From: Diphasiastrum complanatum
Taxonomy: Eukaryota; Streptophyta; Lycopodiopsida; Lycopodiales; Lycopodiaceae
Length of the DNA stretch: 64,000 nt
Assembly (NCBI GenBank): GCA_029204225.1
Contig: CM055113.1
Location: 13,824,406 to 13,888,405 of the forward strand
Direction of reading: 5' to 3'
The notes below the pieces were generated by a model. It was given only the letters and a program-made list of their open reading frames with translations, did not search any database and was not told where the DNA came from. A program made the position numbers and the translations under genes. Each line of letters starts with the position of its first letter. Within the stretch, counting starts at the first letter, position 1. Below, piece by piece: positions 56,700-64,000 of the stretch.

Positions 56700-57400
56700 T
56701 TACCATAACTTTGGAGTCCCTGCTACACTATAACCAAATGATAAAATATCTTTATACCTTCATATATATTTCCTCACGTAAGGTACCCCAATGTCTTGCA
56801 TAAGGAGGTTTGTGGCTTTCTTCCAACAACATATCCTTGACTCTTTTGGTAATGCAAAGCTTACCATCCTTCAAAAACGCAAGTGTAGTCATCTAATGCC
56901 ACATTTGCCTTTTCTAAATGATGCAAAAGTTCTACATTGAAAAGTTTTCAAAAAATTTAGTCCAATTCCAATGTTTCTATGTCATGAGCTATTACATAAG
57001 AGAGTATTGAAGCTTCAGTCAACCGTCTTAACCTCAAAAGGAAATGTTTCCATGGCTTTAAGTCATTAGGCTGTTTTCATATAGATCATATTCTCAATAT
57101 GCTCTTGTAGCACATAGCTTTCATAGACCATTGATTGTTCTTTGATACAAAGGGAATGCTATTCTTGTAAACATTTACATAATGAGCATGCTTCCTTAAA
57201 TTACAAAATCTCACCCACTTTTTTTGGCTAAGAGGTTCCTCAAGAGTTTAAGTACTTTTTTGTCTTTAGCTTCCCAATGACACATGATCTTTTTCTTAGT
57301 AGGTTCATGCAAAGCAGTCAACTACAAGTAAAATGGTGAATGAGGATAATTCAATCAAGGGTACTTCGTGTACATCATTGAAATCACAATCATCAGCACC
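56700..57400 (-). pseudogene. gypsy RNase H to integrase junction, heavily decayed
   Basis: Minus strand: FALVVDCFA near 57330, LHHLEKANVALDDYTCVF near 56930, then FLKDGKLCITKRVKDMLLEE and SHKPPYARHWGTLREEIY, resembling the DGLLYxxxRxxVP ... L..EHD.P..GH.G segment at the integrase N-terminus. Confidence 0.45.
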
Positions 57401-58319
57401 AATGCAATTCTTGCTCCTACAATAAGAATGTCTTGAATAGAAAATTTCTTTTCAAAAGCTCTCTTTGACAAATAGAAAGCTTTCCTCACAAGTATTAAAC
57501 ATGAATGCCAATTCTTAAATTAGACCAAGGTACCATTAAGGATCAATATAGAGTGCCTAGATTTCCTTCCTGAAGATTTTTGCCATCATACTATTGAATG
57601 TTCCAAGGGCCTTTATCAAACCCAAGGGGGGTGATTTCATCTCATGCTGTGTAACCAACACACATGCAAAAACCTCACGTCCTTTTCAGCAAGCGAAATT
57701 AATGAACATTAGGGATAAATACTAGGTCTTAAAAAGCCTTTTCTAAGCAATTCTCCAAATTGTCTAGAAATTTCTTCTTATCCAACATAGTATAACTCAA
57801 CCAGCTACAACTTGTTCAAGTTTTAGAGAACATACTTGCCTACACCCAATACCCAAACACAAGCATTTTAACACACAAATTCTTGTGGAGATTGAAAACT
57901 TCAATGCATGTTCTTAGATGTTATCTATGTCACAATTTGTATACAGGGTAGTTGACGGGCAGAGACGAAATAATGATCGATGAATTAACTCAAGCTCCAT
58001 ATGACCAACCAGCTCAGTATCCAAGGCATAAGCCATGGGCATTGCCAATTATTTGTTGTGCTTTTAGCTAAACAAATGTGCAAAAATTTCTCCTATGCCT
58101 CCTCATATTAGAGAAGTGTTTAATATAGTAGGTTGCAATCTATTGTATAACAACAGTCATTATCTAAAAAAGATACATAATATGCAAAATTTGTAGCCAG
58201 CCTAGGTGAAACGAGTGCCCAATGATAGCAAAATCAGCACATTGCAAAACCTCTACAGAAAGGTCACCAAACAAATGTATACAGAGAAGCAGAGAAAAAA
58301 CATAACCTTTCTAAAAGAG

Positions 58320-59480
58320 AAGGAAAGCAGAACCTGAAAATCTTGCAATCAAGCACTAAAAAGACCAAGACAGTCATAGGACACAAGCAAGCAAGGAAAC
58401 AGAACAAATCTAAAAGCGATAATCATCGAAAGCAAAGGTACATCAACAAACACAGAGGTACAAACAGAAGTAGCAAACCTAACACCACCACACGACATAG
58501 ACAAAGAACAAGACCAAGAGCACATACAAAGTGGCCAGGAACCTAAACAGAAAGCAAACCAGCTTAAAAAACAAGAAAAAGACATCAAACCAGAACAAAC
58601 AAGAAAAAGCATACTCAAACACAAGGAAAAAGAAAATAATGTGAAGCGAAAAGCCAGCACAAGGAAGAAACCAACACCTGGAAAGGCTCCAAAATGAAAG
58701 GCTGAAGAAGGCAGGAAACAGCTAAACCCAGCACCAAAAAAAGTACAACAGCACAGAATCACCATGCAGCCCAGCCCACTAACGGAGAGATGCGCAGGCA
58801 CACAGGCAGCAGGCTAAGAGTAGGAGACCAACAACAAGCTTAATGGACAACAATAAATAAAATGAGTGCCAATAAAAGAGAAAGCCAACAAGCTAAGCAA
58901 GTTCAAAAAGGGAAAAGCAGGGCTCAACTGAGAGCAAAAATAGACAAAGGAACACAAAAATGAGGGCCAGTCAAAAGCAACAGGCTGAAAGAAAAGGCAA
59001 AGGACAAGCACAAGCAACAAAGCCAGCTGCAATGACTCCAAAGCCAGCTGAAATGACTCCAAAGCCCAACAGCTATTGCCAACAAAGCAGCACAAGGAGA
59101 GTAGACGATGGTAGGGGACGCCAAAAAGGGAACAAGCAAAGCCACAAAGTCTAGATCAACACCATGGACAAAAACCACAAGAAGGCAAAAGCTGGACCCA
59201 TAGAAAGGGGCCAAACAAAAGCAGCACAACAAGAACAGAAAGCCAAAAATCTCTAAGCAAGAAAAGAAAAGAAAAGAAAAACCAAGGCCAGACAGACGCG
59301 GTAGAAAATAAATGGCCAAATAAACAAAAAAACAGAGACAGATTCCAAACAAAAAAACACAGAGACAGATTTTAAACAAACAAAACAGAAACAAAAGACA
59401 TAAATGACACGAAAAGGACCACCAAAAGAACAAAAAAAGACAGTAACAACCAAGAAAGAAAAAACCCAAGAATAGCCAGA
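58320..59480. other. T-poor, A/C/G-rich strand segment
   Basis: The plus strand is strikingly poor in T for about 1.15 kb, with many 'gcaaaagg' and 'agccagc' words. Long minus-strand frames here (for example 58349-58801 and 58924-59469) are Phe/Leu/Cys-rich by-products of this bias. No family resemblance on either strand. Confidence 0.6.
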
Positions 59481-59615
59481 AAAGTTTGTATATGACAGTA
59501 GTATATTAGTAATCAACGTGAGTGATAAAATGCAAGCCACGGTAGAAACGAGCCAAAGAAGAGGGTAAGTCATAGTAGTAAGTGAGATCAAATAAGCAAT
59601 AAAATGTGTGCATGC

Positions 59616-59857
59616 CATAGTTCCTGAGAGCCGTGGACGGTTCACCATGGTTCTGAGAACCGTACGGTTCTCAAAAAAATTTGCTGTGAACCGTGGTGAA
59701 CCGTGTAGTTAATAATTTTTTTTTATTCATTTTTAATGAAATGAGGGTCAAAAAATGATTGATTAATTATGATGAACCGTACCACGGTTCATGAACCGTG
59801 GTACGGTTCACTGCACAGTTCTCAGAGCCCACGGTTCTGAGAACGGTGGGTACTATG
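59616..59857. mobile_element. MITE, hAT-like
   Basis: About 242 bp with terminal inverted repeats catagttcc / ggtactatg and internal stacked palindromes of 'gaaccgt(g/a)c(c)acggttc' type. It is flanked by 8-bp repeats gtgcatgc and gtgcgtgc (7 of 8 match). Non-coding and foldback-capable throughout. Confidence 0.75.
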
Positions 59858-59859
59858 GT

Positions 59860-61260
59860 GCGTGCATGCACGCACACGTGCATGTGTACATGTGTGTGAG
59901 CACCTTATGGTTGGATCATCATATGTATGTGCTACTATAATTATGCACATCACAAAGAGTCAATACTTGAACAGGTTTGCAAAGAACTAGTCCAAATAGG
60001 GATAAGACTATCACTTAAGCTACGTCACCTCCTTGCAGGCCAAAGAAATGTGAGCTGCACCTGTTTTGGAGAGGAGACTGTTGCGGAAATCACAGTAAAT
60101 TTGTTCATAGAAACATCAGAAGAGTTAGAAAAGACTATTCATAAATAGGCAATAAGAAATGACCATAGAATACAAATCATGTGCTGCCTAGCAAGAATAG
60201 TTTTGGACAATGAGTTCAAACGGATGATGATAGTTCGTAAGTATTTTCTGAAAAACTGCTTGTGAGAATGGACCTGACAGGTACAATGTACATGGTCTTG
60301 ATTCTAAGAGGACCTTCCTGAAATGTGTTTTTTTCAGCCTCAAAATGTATAAACAGAATAATAGCTTGTTCACAAGGTTATCATCTAAGGACAGTAATGG
60401 TTGAATGATACTTTCAATTCACTGGTGAAAGAGATTCAATTTAGAATACCAGCACGCTTAGCATGTTCTGCTGCAACTGATAATTGCCTTTGAGAGAGTC
60501 TGCACTAGATAAGCGAGGGTATCCAAGACACTACACAGTTCAGCAATTATTTCAAATATTTGCTAAAGAATGAACCGCAATAGGTTAAAGTTGTAACTTT
60601 GACTTCCTAAATTCTCAAAATGTCAGCTCAGTGACAACTATCTGAGCTCTCAGCAGCCGCAGAAAATGGTTCATTTCAAATGTAGATTAGCATTAGTAGA
60701 CTGTGAAAGGTTCACCAGCTACTGATAACACAATCGTAAGTAAAATCATTGATGCACATCCTTGATATCTTTGGATTGCACATTAGCCTCAGACGAACAT
60801 GAAAGATATATTCACAAATTTGGGTGACTTGCCAAAGCTAGGAATCGCTAAACCTTCAAAAATAAGCACATCATCAGCCACTGGAACGGTTTGAGAAACA
60901 CAAGGCTTGATTTGATGATTACATTCATCAAGTACCGAAATAAAGACCTCTATCAAATATGCAAGCAAAGAAAATCTTATTAGCCATATCAAGAGTGGAG
61001 ATTCACCAGTCAAAGATATTTCTGCCTAAATGTGGTATCCAACTAGTGGTCACACTGTTGAAGAAAACTTTGACCAGCACGCAAAATTGTTGATATTTCC
61101 CATGGGAGAAAATTTGTTGTAGATCTTAAATGGCCAGCTCAACAGAACCAAACGCTTCACATTCAGCATAAACCTATCCAGTTTTGTGTTTGGCGGAGGC
61201 ATGCTGAGATAATGCTGATTCTGTTAAGAAGTCCCTGTAAAATCAGAGTTTTGGGTCAAT
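59860..61260. other. no gene recognised
   Basis: A 73-codon plus frame at 59927-60148 (ELVQIGIRLSLKLRHLLAG) has no known family. Parts may be 3' UTR or introns of the minus-strand host gene at 61.3-61.9 kb. Confidence 0.3.
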
Positions 61261-61261
61261 C

Positions 61262-61899
61262 TTAAACATCTTCATAGGAAGCAGAGACTGTGATTTCCAA
61301 ATTTTTCTTGAGCTCCCTTCTGTAGCATGACGAGTGATACATTTCTTGGCATGCTCTAAAATCAAATAAAATTCTGAATCTGGCTTTTGAGCCTTTACCT
61401 TGAACAAGTTGCACACTTATACTGTCCAGGTTTTGAAAGGCTTTGTTTGGCTCCTGGAGAGCTTTTTTCTTGAGAGGTCTGTAAAATACAAGGAAATATG
61501 ATTGCAAATTTAGCATTGATGATTGCACAGATGTGGAACCATTAATTAAGGCCAAACACTCAGTAGTATGATATGTATTTCAACAATCTATCATTGATCT
61601 CATTGTCAAGCTTTACAAACAAAACACTTGTAAGATAATGTGCACCAAGTTTAGCTTGAAAATGGAATGTACTACTTCAGCTGTGCAATTGCCAAAAAAA
61701 GGAAACTATATGCTAAAGGGTTTTCCAGCTCTCTTCTGATCTTTAAGAATTGAAACTCTTACCTTATTAATATTTGAACTTGGAGATAGCTTCCCTGGTG
61801 CTTTTTTGGCACTCTGCGCTGGTGTCTGCTGCTGTTTGGCAGAAGGTGTAGTTGCAGTCTTTTGATCTCCAATTTTTTTCCCAGGAACAGAGATCACAC
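61262..61899 (-). CDS. host gene exons, possible HD2-type histone deacetylase or C2H2 protein (partial)
   Basis: Minus-strand exon 61899-61763 (acceptor attgttag, donor gtaaga) encodes GVISVPGKKIGDQKTATTPS and AQSAKKAPGKLSPSSNINK. The next exon, 61478-61399 (acceptor attttacag, donor gtaaag), keeps phase 0 and encodes TSQEKSSPGAKQSLSKPGQ then YKCATCSR. A Lys/Thr/Pro-rich tail followed by one C2H2 half-finger is the layout of plant HD2-type deacetylases, which act in the nucleolus. The other half may be EHAKKCITRH in the following sequence (about 61345-61316), but the intron there would be only ~50 bases. The N-terminal domain was not found, so the identity is tentative. Confidence 0.45.
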
Positions 61900-62814
61900 C
61901 TAACAATAACAGAATGAAAGATTCAACGACACAAAAATAGAGAGCAGAGTTCTAACAGATAGAGAAACGGCCTTTGAACTCCTTTGTTTTACCAACTTTA
62001 TTGTTCATGTATTAAGCATATATCTGTGTACAATAATACAAAGCACTACTACAATCATTGCAAATTAGAGTTCAAAAGAAATTACTCAGTGGATGTGAAA
62101 TGGCATGTCATGGTTTTACACCCAAAATTCCACATAATGCAATATTACTTGCTCTGTACATTGCACTCGGATGCATGAACTTGAACACAAATTGCTCTAC
62201 GGACACAAGTACTGCATATATGAATTATGCAGATCGTCTGTTTGTAAGTACTCCAGCCTTCAAAGGTTTCAAACTCTCTATATACTTTATATGTAATAAC
62301 AGGCATACCATTAGCAATTACAGCCGGCATGTTATTTCCTGCCACTTACATAACAACCCATCACATATTTATACAATACCAGATCTTTACAAATAAACAC
62401 AAACAATCACGATGCTTCTCATTTACCACCCAACCATAGATGCATGCAAGTTGTACACTCAAAAATCAGCACATGCAAGGCCAATAATACATGCACACCC
62501 ATGTGCACACAAGCATGACTACATGTACAACCCCCAAGCTCATGTAGAAATCCAAACGAGCATCAAGTACACCAACATGCAATACAAATCAAGTTAGTAG
62601 ACTACTTAGCAATAGTTCCACGATCCATGTAGTCATTCCCATTACAGGCCCAATTGCCACCAAGCATATGGCACTCCCTAAACGAGTACATTTGTTGGTG
62701 AGTCCATCTTTCAAGATAATCACCAAGAATATTGGAACCCCAACTTTGCAAGATCCGTGCTCCAATTCTTGCCCTCCATTTGTGTGCCTTCAATCAGCAA
62801 TTCCACCTAGCTTT

Positions 62815-62828
62815 GGCTCTGATACCAC
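62815..62828 (-). promoter_or_regulatory. Met-tRNA primer-binding site of an LTR element
   Basis: tggctctgatacca, the complement of TGGTATCAGAGCCA. It implies a minus-strand element with its 5' LTR to the right (about 62830-63110) and body to the left, but neither could be delimited. Confidence 0.5.
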
Positions 62829-63366
62829 TTTCAAGACCCATCTACTACTAGTCAATTGTGACACCTCATTGGACACATCAGCAGCCTAATTAGGCCACCT
62901 CAACCACTTCCCCTATGAGACATTGTTAGCTCCACACTAATCCACCATCTTGAGTTTTAGGCCTCTAACTATTAATTATGACTTTAATACCATGAGGGCC
63001 CAACCCCTCATGATCATTATTAATTTACGGGTCCAATTAGGCCTACTAACCTCCTTATGAGGTATTAAATCCGAGATCAGTCTAACACCATCCCTACCAC
63101 AGCACCCAAAGAATATATATATATGTGTTCTCCGGTTTTGCACCGCTCCTTATGTGGCTGACCCCGAGTTGCTGCCTACTTGGCTGGCACGCACGAGAGG
63201 GAGTGCATCATCATCCCGTCCCACTGCCCCTCATGCCACATGCACCCCCATCTGCAGCCATTCCGGTGGAACCATCCCCTCACGTCCGCCATTTGCCACT
63301 ACGGTTCCACCACCACGTCCTGTTGCTCACACACAGTTGATGGCAGAGAGAGAGGGAGCCTACCGA

Positions 63367-63369
<3 letters not shown>

Positions 63370-63431
<62 letters not shown>
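63370..63431. repeat. (GA)31 microsatellite
   Basis: Uninterrupted GA tract inside the open frame 63154-63489, where it encodes Arg-Glu repeats. Confidence 0.95.
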
Positions 63432-63437
<6 letters not shown>

Positions 63438-63481
63438 GCTTGATCACAGCGAGCCTCCATTGTATGAGGCAGATGAGCCAG

Positions 63482-64000
63482 TGTCATGAACAGGATGAGG
63501 ATGAGCCCATTCGGGTTGTGTTCGCCAGATCAGAGTGGGATGAGGCAGATGATAAGGGTGTTGGGCACACACCACGAACAAGGGCCACAGGTGCATCACA
63601 TGGCAGAGGTGGGGCACATGGCACAGGTTATACCTGGAGACAGGTAAGGCACACAGGGGGGGCCAGTGGCATACCTACATATGTCGATATGATGGAGGAG
63701 GCTCTTGATAGAGGGCAGAGTGATTTACATGCCGGTCCTGCAGCTGTTTGGATGCGTGCAGTACAAAGTCATGGACGTTACTTTGACAACACACCAGGGG
63801 AGACACCAGATGACTTCGATTGTACCGATTGGGAGGCCATGCAGGGTCCACATGGTGCACAGGATGAGGCACGGGTTGATCCAGATGATGGTGCACATGA
63901 TGAGTCCCAGAGCCCAGAGCATTTGTATTCGGATGCCCAGCTAGAAGACTTGATTACCACGTTGGATTCAGAGGCCCAGCAGATGCCGAGTGTCAAGGCA
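63482..64000 (+). CDS. partial acidic protein running off the window
   Basis: Frame starting CHEQDEDEPIRVVFARSEWD has no stop through the last base (over 170 codons). It is rich in Asp, Glu, Gly and His: HTPRTRATGASHGRGGAHGT, YTWRQVRHTGGASG, IPTYVDMMEEALDRGQSD, HGRYFDNTPGETPDDFD. Local GC content is clearly higher than in the rest of the window. The first Met in this frame is within DMMEEAL, and an upstream exon or start is not clear. A TATA-like run (atatatatatg, 63115) precedes the region. Possibly the 5' part of a transposon or host gene; no family assigned. Confidence 0.45.

Noticed and set aside
58349-59648. Long minus-strand frames rich in Phe, Leu, Cys and Ser with membrane-like stretches
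   Set aside because: They follow from the T-poor composition of the opposite strand, overlap in several frames and show no domain or start context.

Overview
This window looks like nuclear DNA from a land plant. It is AT-rich, gene-poor and packed with old, nested LTR retrotransposons that use plant-type primer-binding sites. Several sites are complementary to initiator-Met tRNA (TGGTATCAGAGC) and one resembles an Asp-tRNA site (ggggccgttgccgg). The few intact or spliced genes use GT-AG introns. The large, heavily decayed repeat fraction would suit a gymnosperm or another large-genome plant, but nothing here fixes the species.

Layout. 1-2140: leader and LTR of a minus-strand Ty3/gypsy element, interrupted at 2141 by a minus-strand Ty1/copia element (2141-6882, 5' LTR truncated). 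6.9-10.3 kb: LTR remnant and unrecognised decayed coding fragments. 10.7-11.9 kb: a good host gene, a membrane-anchored RING-H2 (ATL-like) ubiquitin ligase whose 5' end is duplicated in an upstream ~113-bp minisatellite. 13.6-17.6 kb: copia fragment, short tandem repeats, one arm of a long dispersed inverted repeat (mate at 30.8-31.5 kb) and a degenerate GAAnTTC-rich array. 17.6-18.4 kb and 27.24-27.68 kb: minus-strand gypsy integrase and reverse transcriptase/RNase H fragments that flank an unusual AT-rich block.

18.4-27.2 kb, the most interesting region. It holds (i) a spliced small gene on the plus strand; (ii) a minus-strand, intron-containing pseudogene joining a divergent histone H3 domain, a Ser/Pro-rich basic linker and a Ulp1/C48-type cysteine protease; (iii) a decayed plus-strand gene of unknown family; (iv) a decayed minus-strand gene with coiled coil, nuclear localisation signal and a transposase-like HPCLYC region; and (v) ten 67-73-bp dyads made of a CpG-containing ~18-bp arm and its inverted copy. 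The arm-to-arm spacing is 52-53 bp in nine of them, although the spacer sequences differ. Dyads sit in the putative 5' leaders of genes (ii) and (iii), which are divergently transcribed from TATA boxes. I interpret this as the remains of a large mobile or virus-like DNA element inserted in a gypsy element. I cannot match it to a named family.

27.7-44 kb: rearranged copia and gypsy pieces, an unknown ~460-codon coding region (29.1-30.5 kb), a G33 homopolymer, a decayed gypsy element (33.9-37.7 kb), a plus-strand copia element (38.2-41.4 kb) and a minus-strand copia element (41.45-44.06 kb). 44.9-51.7 kb: two satellite-like tandem arrays, one split by a complete LTR element (47545-51165) with perfect TAGAG target duplications and an empty-site copy 300 bp away. 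51.9-58 kb: hairpin-rich stretch and copia/gypsy debris. 58.3-59.5 kb: a strongly T-poor strand. 59.6 kb: a hAT-like MITE. 61.3-61.9 kb: exons of a probable host gene ending in a zinc-finger half (possibly HD2-type histone deacetylase). 63.1-64.0 kb: a more GC-rich open frame running off the window.
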